Below, in pieces: positions 1 to 9,704 of a stretch of 64,000 nt of DNA. A model generated the notes under the pieces. The model was not told where the DNA came from. It did no database searches and was given only the letters and a program-made list of their open reading frames with translations. A program made the translations under genes and the position numbers. This DNA comes from Rhodobacteraceae bacterium HLUCCO07 (lineage in GTDB: Bacteria; Pseudomonadota; Alphaproteobacteria; Rhodobacterales; Rhodobacteraceae): positions 120,308 to 184,307 of the forward strand of contig LJSU01000018.1 of assembly GCA_001314705.1 (NCBI GenBank), given 5' to 3'. Position 1 is the stretch's first letter. Every line of letters begins with the position of its first letter.

Positions 1-21
1 TCCAGCCCCAAAACACCGACC

Positions 22-912
22 ATGAGCGCCCTGATCCCCTTCCCCGACATCTCGCCCGAGATCTTCTCGATCACGCTGTTTGGCATAGATTTTGCGTTAC
101 GCTGGTATGCGCTCGCCTATATATTGGGGATCATCATCGCGTGGCGCCTGACCCTGCGCGCCCTGCGCCGCCCCGCGCTCTGGCCCGGCGACAGCCCCCC
201 GATGCGCCCCGAACTGGTCGACGACCTGCTCACGTGGATCATCCTGGGGGTGATTCTGGGCGGGCGGCTGGGCTACGTGATCTTCTACAACCCGGGCTAT
301 TTCCTTGAAAACCCTTCGCAAATCCCGATGGTCTGGCAGGGCGGCATGGCCTTTCACGGCGGCTTCCTGGGCGTTGCACTCGCGATCTGGCTCTTCACCC
401 TGCGCCACCATCTCCCCAAGCTCTCCACCGCCGACGCCATCGCGCTTGGCGTGCCCTGGGGGCTGATGCTGGGACGTATCGCGAACTTCATCAATGCCGA
501 GCTTTGGGGGCGGCCCACAACCCTGCCCTGGGGGGTCGTCTTTCCCGGCCAGGCGGCACAGGATTGTCCCGATATCACAGGGGTTTGCGCGCGGCACCCG
601 TCACAGCTCTACGAGGCCGCACTCGAAGGTCTGATCCTTGGATTGCTGCTCCTGTGGCTGGTCTGGCGGCGCGGCGGGTTCAAGTATCCGGGCCTGATTT
701 CAGGCACGTTCTTTGCCGGATACGGCGCCGCGCGCTTCTTTGTCGAATTCTTTCGCCAGCCCGATGCACAGTTCGTCACCCCCGGCAATCCGCTGGGCCA
801 TGCGCTCCAGATCGGCACAACCGGCCTCACCATGGGACAGCTTCTGTCCCTGCCCATGCTGGCGCTTGGCCTTGGATTGATTGCCTATTCCCGGCGCTCG
901 CGCGTGGCATGA
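22..912 (+). CDS. lgt: Prolipoprotein diacylglyceryl transferase
   Basis: Transfers diacylglyceryl from phosphatidylglycerol to the lipobox cysteine of prolipoproteins; an essential inner-membrane enzyme. The 296-residue polytopic protein carries the family signature [14 protein letters not shown] (about residues 151-164), the [10 protein letters not shown] segment holding the conserved His (105-114), the RHPSQLYEA segment (about 191-199) and the C-terminal [11 protein letters not shown] (238-248). The length is normal for the family. The stop codon overlaps the next start (ATGA), so it is coupled to the methyltransferase gene. The start is the first ATG of the ORF, 22 bases into the window, so its promoter lies outside. 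Confidence 0.97.
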   Translation: MSALIPFPDISPEIFSITLFGIDFALRWYALAYILGIIIAWRLTLRALRRPALWPGDSPPMRPELVDDLLTWIILGVILGGRLGYVIFYNPGYFLENPSQIPMVWQGGMAFHGGFLGVALAIWLFTLRHHLPKLSTADAIALGVPWGLMLGRIANFINAELWGRPTTLPWGVVFPGQAAQDCPDITGVCARHPSQLYEAALEGLILGLLLLWLVWRRGGFKYPGLISGTFFAGYGAARFFVEFFRQPDAQFVTPGNPLGHALQIGTTGLTMGQLLSLPMLALGLGLIAYSRRSRVA

Positions 913-1970
913 AGGAATTGGAAACCATTTTGCGCGACCGTATCCTCGCGCAAGGGCCGATCCCGGTCGCGGATTTCATGGCGGAATGTCTGCTCAACCC
1001 GCGATTCGGCTATTACACCACGCGCGATCCGCTGGGCGCTGCCGGTGATTTCACCACCGCGCCCGAAATTTCCCAGATGTTCGGCGAACTTCTGGGGCTG
1101 AGCCTTGCACAAGCCTGGCTCGATCAGGGCGCGCCCGCGCCCTTCACCCTGGCCGAGCTCGGACCGGGGCGCGGTACTCTCATGGCTGACATCCTGCGCG
1201 CCACGCGCACCGTGCCCGGCTTTCACGACGCAGCAAATATCTGGCTGGTCGAGGCGTCTGAGCCCTTGCGCAGCGCACAGGAATCGACCCTCGCCGGACA
1301 CAGGGTCGAATGGACCGACCGCATCGCAACCCTGCCCGACCACCCGCTTTTTCTTGTCGCGAACGAGTTTTTCGACGCCCTGCCCATCCACCAGTTCATC
1401 CGCCACGGCGACGGCTGGCGCGAACGCCGGATCGGGTTCGAAGATGGCCAGTTCACCTTCGTCCTCGCCCCGCCCGCCCCTGAGCCCATGCTCTCGCACC
1501 GGCTGTCCGATACGCGCGACGGCGATCTGGTCGAGGTTGCACCCGCCGCCGCCGCCCTCTCCAAATCCATCGGCCATGGGATCGAAGCCCATGGCGGTGC
1601 CGCGCTCGTCATCGATTATGGCGACTGGCACAGCCTCGGCGACACGCTTCAGGCGCTGCACCGGCACAAACCCTCCAACCCACTGGAAAACATGGGAGAC
1701 TCCGACCTCACCGCGCATGTCGATTTCGAGGTTCTGGCACGGGCGAGCCCGTCCGCCCACACCCGCCTCACGCCACAGGGGGTCTTTCTCGAACGGCTCG
1801 GCATCACCCAACGCGCGAAAGCATTGGCCGAACACCTGGACGCAAAGCCCCTGCAATCCCACATCGCCGCGCATCGGCGGTTGACGCACCCGTCTGAAAT
1901 GGGGACGCTCTTCAAGGTGCTGGGGCTATATCCGAAATCCGCCAAGCCCCCGCCGGGATTGGAACCATGA
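909..1970 (+). CDS. SAM-dependent methyltransferase, MidA/NDUFAF7 family
   Basis: Class I SAM-dependent methyltransferase of the MidA/NDUFAF7 family; the mitochondrial member methylates an arginine of the complex I subunit NDUFS2, and a similar role on the bacterial homologue is inferred. I trimmed the 488-codon ORF to the ATG at 909, which overlaps the lgt stop by four bases and gives a normal 353-residue protein. The family motif [15 protein letters not shown] lies at residues 46-60 and the SAM-binding loop [15 protein letters not shown] at 83-97. An acidic segment NEFFDALP follows in the middle of the protein. It overlaps the next gene by four bases. The order lgt, midA-like, pgeF is common in alphaproteobacteria. 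Confidence 0.92.
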   Translation: MKELETILRDRILAQGPIPVADFMAECLLNPRFGYYTTRDPLGAAGDFTTAPEISQMFGELLGLSLAQAWLDQGAPAPFTLAELGPGRGTLMADILRATRTVPGFHDAANIWLVEASEPLRSAQESTLAGHRVEWTDRIATLPDHPLFLVANEFFDALPIHQFIRHGDGWRERRIGFEDGQFTFVLAPPAPEPMLSHRLSDTRDGDLVEVAPAAAALSKSIGHGIEAHGGAALVIDYGDWHSLGDTLQALHRHKPSNPLENMGDSDLTAHVDFEVLARASPSAHTRLTPQGVFLERLGITQRAKALAEHLDAKPLQSHIAAHRRLTHPSEMGTLFKVLGLYPKSAKPPPGLEP

Positions 1971-2722
1971 CGCTGGAAGCCATCACATCGCCGCTGCTCC
2001 ACCCCCTGCGCCACGGGTTTTTCACCCGCAAGGGCGGCAGTTCGTCAGGCGTGTTCGCCGGGCTCAACTGTGGCCCCGGCTCCTCGGACCAGGCCGAGGC
2101 CGTGACGGTGAACCGTGCCCGCGTTGCGCATGAAATCAATGTCTTGCCCGACAACCTGGTAACACTCCATCAGGTCCATTCCGCCGATGTGGTCACGCTG
2201 AACGGGCCACCTGAAACACGTCTGCAAGCCGATGCGCTGGTCACATCGACGCCCGGCCTCGCACTCGGCGTTCTGACCGCCGATTGCCAGCCTGTTCTCC
2301 TTGCCGACTCCGAGGCCGGGGTCGTCGGCGCGGCCCATGCCGGTTGGAAAGGCGCGCTTTCCGGCGTGTTGGAGGCGACGCTTGATGCCATGGAATCCCT
2401 TGGCGCCAAACGCGAAAACACCCAAGCGGTGATTGGCCCGACGATCAGCCAGGCAGCTTATGAAGTCGGCCCGGAATTTCTCGACCAATTTCTCGCCGAC
2501 GATCCCGGGAACCACCGCTTTTTTGCCAATGGCACCGGTGACCGCTATCATTTCGACCTTCCCGGTTACGGGCTGCACCGTCTGCGCGAGGCCGGTGTGG
2601 GTTCGGCCGAATGGACCCGCCATTGCACCTATAACGACCCGGTCCGTTTCTACAGTTACCGCCGCACGACACATGCGGGCGAAGCCGATTACGGCCGCCT
2701 CATGTCGGTGATCCGCCTGTGA
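1967..2722 (+). CDS. pgeF: Peptidoglycan editing factor PgeF (YfiH/multicopper polyphenol oxidase family)
   Basis: Family DUF152/YfiH protein, 251 residues. Family members act as purine nucleoside phosphorylases/adenosine deaminases in vitro, and in E. coli the protein prevents misincorporation of amino acids into peptidoglycan precursors. The metal ligands of the family are visible: H71 in LHQVHSADV, C107 in LTADCQPVLL and H124 in AAHAGWKGAL. The segment IGPTISQAAYEVG and the C-terminal CTYNDPVRFYSYRR are also typical. The start ATG overlaps the upstream stop (ATGA). It is the last gene of the lgt operon; a gene-poor stretch of about 240 bases follows, with no obvious terminator directly behind the stop. 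Confidence 0.93.
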   Translation: MTLEAITSPLLHPLRHGFFTRKGGSSSGVFAGLNCGPGSSDQAEAVTVNRARVAHEINVLPDNLVTLHQVHSADVVTLNGPPETRLQADALVTSTPGLALGVLTADCQPVLLADSEAGVVGAAHAGWKGALSGVLEATLDAMESLGAKRENTQAVIGPTISQAAYEVGPEFLDQFLADDPGNHRFFANGTGDRYHFDLPGYGLHRLREAGVGSAEWTRHCTYNDPVRFYSYRRTTHAGEADYGRLMSVIRL

Positions 2723-2984
2723 AGGCCCATCCCGGCCACAGCTCCGCCCCATTCATGTCGGAAACGATCGCTTGCTTCTCGTGACCGTGACCCGGAAGCG
2801 CATGTTTTTCCAAGGTTTTTGCCCCGGCCCATCCGCCCCACCGGTTTGTGTTCACCGACGCATGAATGCCGTCGCGCGGCCCTTGTCAAACCCGTAAAGC
2901 GCCCTTCCGGAGCCAAATCTTTGTCCGAATCCTCTGGCAAGAATGGAGGAAAGCGCCACGATGGGCCAAGGCAGGAGAAACAGG

Positions 2985-3128
2985 ATGAAGAAGCAGCGCC
3001 GTTGGATCAAATCGGTCATCGAAACCGCACAGCGTGAAACCACGACACTGCCCTGGCAACGCGGAACGCGACGCCAGGCCATGATCGCCAAACGCCGCAA
3101 CAACACACTCAAGAGCCAGACCGCCTGA
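2985..3128 (+). CDS. Small basic conserved-type protein of unknown function (47 aa)
   Basis: A 47-residue, strongly basic protein rich in Arg, Lys and Gln. The ORF track starts at 2943, but the ATG at 2985 has the better ribosome binding site (AGGAG about seven bases upstream); an ATG at 2961 with GGAGGA upstream is the alternative (55 aa). The charged sequence (segments such as RRWIKSVIE and RGTRRQAMIAKRR) has no signal peptide or membrane segment. It stands alone between pgeF and a strong Rho-independent terminator, which supports it as an expressed unit. I recall similar short ORFs in Rhodobacterales but know no function. Its charge would fit RNA or ribosome binding; that is a guess. Confidence 0.6.
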   Translation: MKKQRRWIKSVIETAQRETTTLPWQRGTRRQAMIAKRRNNTLKSQTA

Positions 3129-3190
3129 CCCCTTTCAGGATCATCCGGGCCGGCAACATTTCTTGCCAGTAGCCCACGCTTACGAGTAGG

Positions 3191-3220
3191 AACCGGGCCG
3201 CTTTTCATGGCGGCCCGGTT
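3191..3220 (+). terminator. Rho-independent terminator after the 47-aa gene
   Basis: A perfect 11-bp inverted repeat, AACCGGGCCGC / GCGGCCCGGTT, encloses an 8-base loop and is followed by CTCCTTT. It lies 62 bases after the stop of the small gene and is the clearest terminator in the window. The 305-base gene-free stretch 3129-3433 holds this terminator and a candidate promoter further on; I see nothing else in it. Confidence 0.85.
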
Positions 3221-3323
3221 CTCCTTTCCGAATCGCAATGTGGCAGGACCTGACACAAACTGGAAACAATCCCATCGTGTTCCTGGTATTGATATGCGCT
3301 CACACACCGATGTTTCACATACT

Positions 3324-3351
3324 TTGACAGTTCGACAAATATCCATACATT
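3324..3351 (+). promoter_or_regulatory. Candidate sigma-70 promoter of the Hint-domain gene
   Basis: TTGACA at 3324-3329 and TACATT at 3346-3351 are separated by 16 bases in an AT-rich stretch about 80 bases upstream of the Hint-domain start. The -35 box matches consensus; the -10 is imperfect. This is a sequence match only. Confidence 0.4.
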
Positions 3352-3433
3352 CCGTGTTCGTAGTTTAACTAGTCCTTCTGTCGTTGTCGGTGGGGGCCGA
3401 CGCGGATGTGACCACCAAAAGCAGGTGATACAC

Positions 3434-4258
3434 ATGACGACCCCTCCTGAGGCCGGATATTCACCGGCCGAAGCAACGCACTGTTTCTCGACGGCGCGGG
3501 CTCTCTCAAATCGTCCCTCCCCCGCGTCGAGACCCACCCGGCGAAGTCCATCAGAACAGCCTCAGCGCAACAAGTCACTCATGCGCAGGGTCGAAGTCAC
3601 CGCCCTGTTGCCCGACGGGGCCCTCCGCCACTCTCAGCATATCGCCCCGGCCACAGCCGCTTTCGAAGGTGCGTTCTCGGCCTTTGCCCGTGGCACCATG
3701 ATACAGACCACGAAAGGTCCATGTGCGATCGAGGATCTGAGCCCCGGCGATATGCTGGAGGTGGTGAATGAGAAACCACAACCCGTTGTCTGGATCGGGT
3801 CCATGTCGCTCGTACCCACCGCGCCGGTCGAACAGCCCGAGCTGACCCGGCTAACACGGATCATGGCCGATACGCTCGGCCTGTCACGTCCCATGCACGA
3901 TCTCGTTCTCGGCCCGGGGGCACGTCTCTTGCGCAAGCCCTCTGCATCGCACGACCTGGCGACACAACCCCAGCTTCTGACACCGGCCCGGGCCATCGCT
4001 GACGGGCTCAGCATCTTCGAGATCACGCCACCGACACCGGTCAAGGTCTATCATCTTTGCCTGCCGCATCACGCGATCATCTCGGCCGGGGGTATCGAGG
4101 TGGAAAGCTATCATCCAGGCAGGTCGCTCCTGCGTGACATGGGCAGCAACATGCGCGCTCTGTTCCTGTCACTTTTCCCACATGTTTCCCAGCCCGACGA
4201 TTTTGGGCCCCTGGCCTGCCCGCGGGCTGATCAGGTTTCGCTCGAGCACTTGATGTGA
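3434..4258 (+). CDS. Hint-domain protein lacking the Cys nucleophile
   Basis: A 274-residue protein with a Hedgehog/intein (Hint) fold of the kind found in many copies in Rhodobacterales. The Hint start is FARGTMIQTTKGPCAIEDLSPGD (about residues 84-106), which matches block A of the fold except that the usual catalytic Cys or Ser before the ARGT segment is Phe. A degenerate block B (MHDLVLGPGARLL) and a C-terminal histidine-containing segment (YHLCLPHHAII) follow. No signal peptide or toxin domain is evident. The ATG at 3434 has AGGTGA upstream; an ATG at 3581 (MRRVEVTALLPDG) would remove a low-complexity N-terminus. The gene converges on the HlyD gene with 17 bases between the stops. The role is unknown. 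Confidence 0.75.
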   Translation: MTTPPEAGYSPAEATHCFSTARALSNRPSPASRPTRRSPSEQPQRNKSLMRRVEVTALLPDGALRHSQHIAPATAAFEGAFSAFARGTMIQTTKGPCAIEDLSPGDMLEVVNEKPQPVVWIGSMSLVPTAPVEQPELTRLTRIMADTLGLSRPMHDLVLGPGARLLRKPSASHDLATQPQLLTPARAIADGLSIFEITPPTPVKVYHLCLPHHAIISAGGIEVESYHPGRSLLRDMGSNMRALFLSLFPHVSQPDDFGPLACPRADQVSLEHLM

Positions 4259-4275
4259 ATCTGAGATCACCGCGC

Positions 4276-5526
4276 TCAACGCCCCTCGACCCGGCGTTGT
4301 GCGACCCGCACGCCATCTGACAGGGTGGCCGAGGGATAAATCACGATACGCTCGCCCTCGGACAGACCGTCGGCGATCGCGGCCGAGATGTTGTTGTTCG
4401 CAGCGACCTTGACGATCCGTTTCTCGACGCGCCCTGCGGGGGTGACATGGAACACGGCCCAATCCTCACCCGAGCGGAACAGGCTCGATGCGGGAACGGT
4501 CAGCGCATTGTCGGTTTCCCAGACCACGATCCGCACCTCGACGCGGAACCCATGGCCCAAACCCTCGCGGGCCTCGATCGGGCTCTGGAAACCGATGGTC
4601 ACCCGTACGCGCTGCTCCTCCACCCCAAGTGCAGAAAACTTGGTAAAGCCCCAGGGGTCCACCCGCTTGACCGCACCTTCAAGCGCGTTTTCCCCGCCCC
4701 AGTTCTCGATAATGACCGGCGCCCCTTCTTCAATTCGCACGGCGTCCGTGCTCAGCAACTCCGCCACTATTTCAAGATCATCAGAAACGTTTCCGATCTC
4801 CACGACCGGCGTACCGGCGGATAGAGTCGTTTCACTTTCCTGCATGATGCGAAGGATCACACCATCGGTTGGCGCCCTCAGCGGTGTTGCCTCTTCGGCC
4901 CGATTTGCGATCGCCCGGGCCAGCCCCTGATCGTCAAACCCGATCAACTGCGCCTGTGCATTGTTCAACTCGGCAATCCGCATCGAGATCGCGGCTCGCG
5001 CGGTATCCACGTTGGCCTGTGCCAAGCGAAGTGCAGTCTCATCCCTCTCCAGCGCCGCCTTGCTGGCAATACCATTCTCGAAGAGCCGCCGGGTGCGCTC
5101 GAGGTTGCCCTCGGCCAATGCCTGGTCCGCCAGCGCCCTGTTCATATCGGCCTGCGCCACGCGCAGCGCCGCGTCGGCCGCGGTCACGTTCGCATTGGCC
5201 TGCTCCCGCGTACGCGCGTCGAGCGCCGAAGGACTGATCGGCAACATCCGGGCCACCACTGTCTTGCCCTGCTCGACCCTGTCACCGGGCTCCGCCGTTA
5301 CGCGCATCAGACGACCCGCCACCGGGGTCGAGACCACAAATGTATTGTGTACCTGTGTGCGACCCTCCTCGTCGATGGTCACATGCATCGGGCGACGCTC
5401 GACCTTGCCGATATCGACGAGAACAGGCCGAGGCCAGAATGCGTAGACCAGTGCACCAACGAGGACCGCAACCGCCAAAGCGGTGAACAAGACGCGTGAA
5501 TTCCGTTTGCGTGGCATCACCGTCAT
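4276..5526 (-). CDS. HlyD-family periplasmic adaptor of an ABC exporter
   Basis: A 416-residue membrane-fusion protein. An N-terminal membrane anchor (about residues 12-31) is followed by a barrel/lipoyl-like half with the segment VVSTPVAGRLMRV, a long Ala/Glu/Arg-rich coiled coil (about 95-200), the second lipoyl half (LRAPTDGVILRI) and a beta-barrel C-terminus. It is the last gene of an ATPase-permease-adaptor operon; its ATG overlaps the permease stop (ATGA). Together the three resemble MacAB-like exporters, which move lipids, peptides or drugs from the inner membrane or periplasm. No outer-membrane TolC-type channel is encoded beside it. The substrate is not readable from sequence. Confidence 0.88.
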   Translation of the reverse strand: MTVMPRKRNSRVLFTALAVAVLVGALVYAFWPRPVLVDIGKVERRPMHVTIDEEGRTQVHNTFVVSTPVAGRLMRVTAEPGDRVEQGKTVVARMLPISPSALDARTREQANANVTAADAALRVAQADMNRALADQALAEGNLERTRRLFENGIASKAALERDETALRLAQANVDTARAAISMRIAELNNAQAQLIGFDDQGLARAIANRAEEATPLRAPTDGVILRIMQESETTLSAGTPVVEIGNVSDDLEIVAELLSTDAVRIEEGAPVIIENWGGENALEGAVKRVDPWGFTKFSALGVEEQRVRVTIGFQSPIEAREGLGHGFRVEVRIVVWETDNALTVPASSLFRSGEDWAVFHVTPAGRVEKRIVKVAANNNISAAIADGLSEGERIVIYPSATLSDGVRVAQRRVEGR

Positions 5527-7886
5527 TCCCTTGTATTCAAGGCCGCAACAAGATCGAGCCGATCCATATCACGTTTGACAATCCAACCCGAGATCAAAGC
5601 GGCCAGAACGACGGCGATGATCGCGACACCGCAGGCTTGCGGCGAAAAGACCACTGGAATCTGATAGATGTCGGTACTGAACCCGGCGACCATCGCGAAG
5701 GTCATATAGTATCCCAGAACAAGCCCGATCGGTATGGCAGCCAGGGTAACAACAGCCAATTCGCCCAAGAGAACGAAGCCCGCCTCATCCCTGGTAAACC
5801 CCAGCACTCTCAGGCTGGCCAGTTCGCGCATGCGCTCGGCCATGGCGATGCGTGCCGCGTTATAGACGATACCAAAAACGATGATCGCGGCCACGACGGT
5901 CATGATGTAGCGCGTGGCGCCCGGCCCTGTGTTCATGAGGTCGACCAACGCGCGGCGCGCATCCTCTTTTTGCGCCACCCCGGCCACGACCGGCATGGAT
6001 TTTATCGCGGAGATGAGCGTATCACGCTGGTTGTCGTCAATACTCAGGTAAGCGCCGGAAATCCGCCCCGGCTCTTTCAGCACCCGGTTAAGTGCGTCGA
6101 TCTCCATGAAGGCCGACGCGCCCAGAAGTGTCTGCGCAATGCCGATCACCGGGATATCCAGAACAGGGCGTCGACCCTCGCGCACTTCGACCGTCAGGAT
6201 ATCGCCCACATCCAACCCGAGAATGGCCGCCAGTGGCTCGGCCAGGATGATACCCTCGCGACGCATCCCGATCGGCTGGACGCCGGCTCCGATCACCCGG
6301 TTCAGCCGTGGCCACTCAAGCCGCCCTTCCACCGCACCGTTATAGGTGTTCAGCCCGTTGCGCAGGATCGCGGGAACGACCCGCACCGGCTCGACATGCA
6401 GAACTCCGGGCTGGCGGGTCAACGCATGCTCGGCACCGGGCGCGAGAGGCGAAACAAATGTCAGGGACATGTCCGACCGGTCAATCTCGTCAAAAGTCAG
6501 ATCGACCGCCCGTTCAAACCCTGCCATCATCATCAGCGTCGTCACCGAAAGCGCCATTCCCGCACCGATCCCGATGACCGACCCGGCCATGCGACCGGGG
6601 TGGCGCATGATGCGTCGCAGGATCATTCGGCCCGGTTGATCGAGCCAGCGCCGCGCCCAGCCTGCCATCTGCCCGGTGCCCGAATAATCGGCGGGCGCCG
6701 GCGGGCGCATGGCGACGGCCGGGGTCAATCCGAAAACTCCTCGCAAGACAAACAGGCTGCCGCCGGACGCCGCAAGGATCGAGACCAGAAACCCGATCGC
6801 GAAGCTGCTCTTGTCGAGTTGGAATACCAGGAAAGGGAACTTGAAATAGCTCTGATAGAACACCGCTAGCGCGCGCCCTGACACGATTCCTCCCAAGGCC
6901 CCAAGGCATGCGCCGACAAGTGCGATGACCACCACGAATTTGAGATAGTGCAACCCGACTTCCGCGCTGGAATAGCCAAACGCTTTCAGCAGGCCAATCT
7001 GCTCGCGTTCGGCCTGAACCATGCGCGATATCACGATATATAGCAGGAATGCCGCCACGGCGAGAAAGATCGGCGGCACAACGGCGGACGTCACCCGCAA
7101 CCCCTTGATTTCCTCGCTCACGAACCGGTTCGACGCCTGTGTGTCGAGACCATAGGCCCCGGCGGCCCCATAGGCATCGAGAAGCCGATCCAGCGCCGCC
7201 TTGACTCCACCGGCACTGGCCCCCCTGCTCAATCCCACCAAAGCCTCGTTGAAAGCTCCGTTCATGTCATACGCCGCCGAGAGCGCCGCGCGCCGCATCC
7301 AGATCACCGCAAAGCGCGCCTCGTCCGGCACCAGTTCGCCAGGCGCGGTCGTGTAAAGAAACTCGGGCGACTCGACCAGACCCACGACCCGGAACAGGCG
7401 CTTTGATCCGTTCATCGTCGCCTCGATACGGTCACCCGGCACCAGGTCGCGCGCTTTTGCGAATCCGGCCAACAACATGATCTCGTCACCATGCCCCGGG
7501 CTCGGCAGACGCCCCTGCACCAGATATACATCATTCAGCCTTGGCCCCCCCGTATCGGGAATGGAAACCACCCGAGCCCGCACCGGCAGGGCATTTTCCT
7601 CCAGATCGACAAGCGCATTGCCCGTAACCCGCGCCTCGACGTTCGCGACCCCCGGGATCTCCGCGATGCGCGCAAGGACATGGTTCGGTGCACGCACCAC
7701 GGGGGCAAACACGTCAGCCAGCCGATAACGGTCGTAATAGGTCGCGCGAGTCTCATCGAGGGTGTTGACCAAGCCACCCATCATCACCTGCAAAAGCACA
7801 CCCAGGCCAATCACAACCGAAATCGCCGCCGCCTGCCCCTTCATCCGCACAAGATCGCGCAACAGCTTGCGGTCAAGCGGGCTCAC
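5523..7886 (-). CDS. ABC transporter permease, FtsX/MacB-like (two FtsX domains)
   Basis: Inner-membrane permease, 787 residues from a GTG at 7886 that overlaps the ATPase stop (GTGA). The ORF extends further upstream, but that part is the ATPase gene in another frame. A hydrophobic segment near the N-terminus ([18 protein letters not shown]) is followed by a large periplasmic MacB-type domain and three further membrane helices. A second half begins near [14 protein letters not shown] with another helix, another periplasmic domain and three C-terminal helices. The duplicated FtsX layout fits LolCE/MacB-type mechanotransmission rather than a classic channel permease. It is coupled to the adaptor downstream. 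The substrate is unknown. Confidence 0.88.
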   Translation of the reverse strand: MSPLDRKLLRDLVRMKGQAAAISVVIGLGVLLQVMMGGLVNTLDETRATYYDRYRLADVFAPVVRAPNHVLARIAEIPGVANVEARVTGNALVDLEENALPVRARVVSIPDTGGPRLNDVYLVQGRLPSPGHGDEIMLLAGFAKARDLVPGDRIEATMNGSKRLFRVVGLVESPEFLYTTAPGELVPDEARFAVIWMRRAALSAAYDMNGAFNEALVGLSRGASAGGVKAALDRLLDAYGAAGAYGLDTQASNRFVSEEIKGLRVTSAVVPPIFLAVAAFLLYIVISRMVQAEREQIGLLKAFGYSSAEVGLHYLKFVVVIALVGACLGALGGIVSGRALAVFYQSYFKFPFLVFQLDKSSFAIGFLVSILAASGGSLFVLRGVFGLTPAVAMRPPAPADYSGTGQMAGWARRWLDQPGRMILRRIMRHPGRMAGSVIGIGAGMALSVTTLMMMAGFERAVDLTFDEIDRSDMSLTFVSPLAPGAEHALTRQPGVLHVEPVRVVPAILRNGLNTYNGAVEGRLEWPRLNRVIGAGVQPIGMRREGIILAEPLAAILGLDVGDILTVEVREGRRPVLDIPVIGIAQTLLGASAFMEIDALNRVLKEPGRISGAYLSIDDNQRDTLISAIKSMPVVAGVAQKEDARRALVDLMNTGPGATRYIMTVVAAIIVFGIVYNAARIAMAERMRELASLRVLGFTRDEAGFVLLGELAVVTLAAIPIGLVLGYYMTFAMVAGFSTDIYQIPVVFSPQACGVAIIAVVLAALISGWIVKRDMDRLDLVAALNTRE

Positions 7887-8605
7887 CACTCGATCTCCTC
7901 GGGCATCAATTTGCTTTCGTTCAAAATCTCCTCGCGAATCGCGCCATCCGCAAAATGCAGCACACGGTCGGCCATCTGCGCCGTGGCCGCCGCATGGGTC
8001 ACGATCAGGACCGTGGCTCCCAACGTCTCGTTCACATCCTTCAACACCTGCAAGACCGTCCGCCCCGTGGTGCTGTCCAGCGCCCCGGTCGGCTCGTCGC
8101 AAAACAGGACCGTCGGGCGCTTGGCCACGGCGCGGGCAATCGCCACCCGCTGCTGCTCGCCGCCTGAAAGCTGCGCTGGAAAATGATGCACCCGCTCTTT
8201 CAGGCCGACCAGCGCCAGCGCTTCGGCCGGATCCATCGGGTCGGTTGCGATCTCGGTGACAAGTTCGACATTCTCAAGCGCGGTCAGGCTGGGCATCAGG
8301 TTGTAGGACTGAAACACAAACCCGATATGGTCACGACGATAGCGTGTCAGTTCCGCCTCGCCCATCGTGGTCAGGTCCTGCCCCGCGAAACGCGCGGTAC
8401 CGCTCGTCGCGCTGTCGAGCCCTCCAAGAATATTCAGGAGGGTCGATTTCCCGCTGCCCGAAGGCCCCAGCAGCACCACGATCTCGCCCTTGGGCAGATC
8501 CAGATCAACCCCGCGCAGCGCATGGACCGCCGCCGCACCCTCGCCGTAGGTCTTGGTCAGGCCCCGTACAGTAAACGCGGCAACGAAGTCTTGCTTCTGA
8601 TCCAT
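7883..8605 (-). CDS. ABC transporter ATP-binding protein, LolD/MacB type
   Basis: Cytoplasmic ATPase (240 residues) energising the permease and adaptor encoded downstream. Visible motifs are Walker A (GPSGSGKST), the Q-loop region ([19 protein letters not shown]), the signature [14 protein letters not shown], Walker B with catalytic Glu ([11 protein letters not shown]) and the H-loop (VTHAA). These are typical of the LolD/MacB/FtsE group. It is the first gene of the three-gene operon and overlaps the permease start by four bases. The 101 bases upstream, up to the AEC gene, should hold the promoter, but no convincing -35/-10 pair is visible. Confidence 0.93.
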   Translation of the reverse strand: MDQKQDFVAAFTVRGLTKTYGEGAAAVHALRGVDLDLPKGEIVVLLGPSGSGKSTLLNILGGLDSATSGTARFAGQDLTTMGEAELTRYRRDHIGFVFQSYNLMPSLTALENVELVTEIATDPMDPAEALALVGLKERVHHFPAQLSGGEQQRVAIARAVAKRPTVLFCDEPTGALDSTTGRTVLQVLKDVNETLGATVLIVTHAAATAQMADRVLHFADGAIREEILNESKLMPEEIEW

Positions 8606-8706
8606 GGCAACTGGCCCGGGCCTTCCTGCATCATGCCAATCATGACGTCCTCAGCCTCTATAAGCAAACGCCACGCCCGTCCTTGCGCCGGATCAAGTCA
8701 GACCGT

Positions 8707-9636
8707 TCAAGGCAGCGCCCCCAACCACAGCCAGACCGTCAGGATCGACAATGCCGTACCGACAAGGACGCTTGATGCCGCCACTTTCTGCGCCCGGCCA
8801 TAGATCGAAGCGAAGACATAGATGTTGATCCCGGGCGCCATCGATGCGGTCAGCACCGCCGAACGGAATGCCTCTTGTCCAAGGTCAAACCACCGGCCCA
8901 TGATCCAGACCACTGCCGGATGCAGCGCGAGAGCAGACAGGCAGACATAGACGATCACCTTGACGTCTCCGCGCGGGCGATAGCGTACCATGACGCCGCC
9001 CATCCCGAACAGTGCGACCGGCAGCGCCGCCCGCGTCAATAGCTCGATCGCATCCATCGCGGCCACGGGCATCGGCACCGACAAGATGTTGACGATAAAA
9101 CCCAGCCCGATCCCGATCACTAGCGCATTGCGAAACATTGCCCGCAACACCGTTCCCGGCAGCCGGGTCAGCGACTGCCCCCGCGCCCGCGCAATCTCCA
9201 TCGCGGTGATCCCAAGCCCATAGCAGAAGGGAGAGTGCACGGCGACAATTGCATAGTTCGGCCCCAGGGAATCCGCGCCAAATGCGCGCTCGGTGATTGG
9301 CAATCCCAGCATCAACGAGTTGGCGAAAAGCCCGGCAAACCCGATGGCGACCGCATCTTCCCAATCGCGCCGGAACAGGAGCCGTGCGCCCAATAGGCAA
9401 AACAGGAAACTTGCCGTCGATCCTGTATAGAAGCTCACCAACAGGCCCGTATCGAAGGTCTCGCCCAGATCGAGCCGCGCAATTGCTTGAAACAGGAGAG
9501 CCGGGAACACGAAATTCTGCGAGAACCTCATCAGCCCGTCAATATCGGCCCCGCTCAGGAACCCCCGCCAGACTGCGGCATAACCAAAGCCGATGACCAG
9601 AAAGACCGGAAGGATGACATCGAGAAGCGCCTGCAT
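8707..9636 (-). CDS. AEC (auxin efflux carrier) family transporter
   Basis: A 309-residue polytopic membrane protein with about ten hydrophobic segments. The N-terminus (ILPVFLVIGFGYAAVWRGFLS), the segment NFVFPALLFQAIARLD and the C-terminal repeat (TASMAPGINIYVFASIYG) are typical of the AEC/malonate-permease group of the BART superfamily. Family members move small carboxylates or other anions, but substrate cannot be assigned. It is a single gene on the minus strand, between the ABC exporter and the metallo-hydrolase gene with short gaps on both sides. Confidence 0.85.
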   Translation of the reverse strand: MQALLDVILPVFLVIGFGYAAVWRGFLSGADIDGLMRFSQNFVFPALLFQAIARLDLGETFDTGLLVSFYTGSTASFLFCLLGARLLFRRDWEDAVAIGFAGLFANSLMLGLPITERAFGADSLGPNYAIVAVHSPFCYGLGITAMEIARARGQSLTRLPGTVLRAMFRNALVIGIGLGFIVNILSVPMPVAAMDAIELLTRAALPVALFGMGGVMVRYRPRGDVKVIVYVCLSALALHPAVVWIMGRWFDLGQEAFRSAVLTASMAPGINIYVFASIYGRAQKVAASSVLVGTALSILTVWLWLGALP

Positions 9637-9704
9637 CGGTCAAATGCCCAGCTGCCTGCCCGCGACCAGCACACAACAATCGGGCAAGGGGCGCTTCCGC
9701 GCGC

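Noticed and set aside
5496-6869. 457-codon plus-strand ORF opposite the ABC permease
   Set aside because: Shadow of the permease; the product is Arg/His/Gln-rich and low in hydrophobic order.
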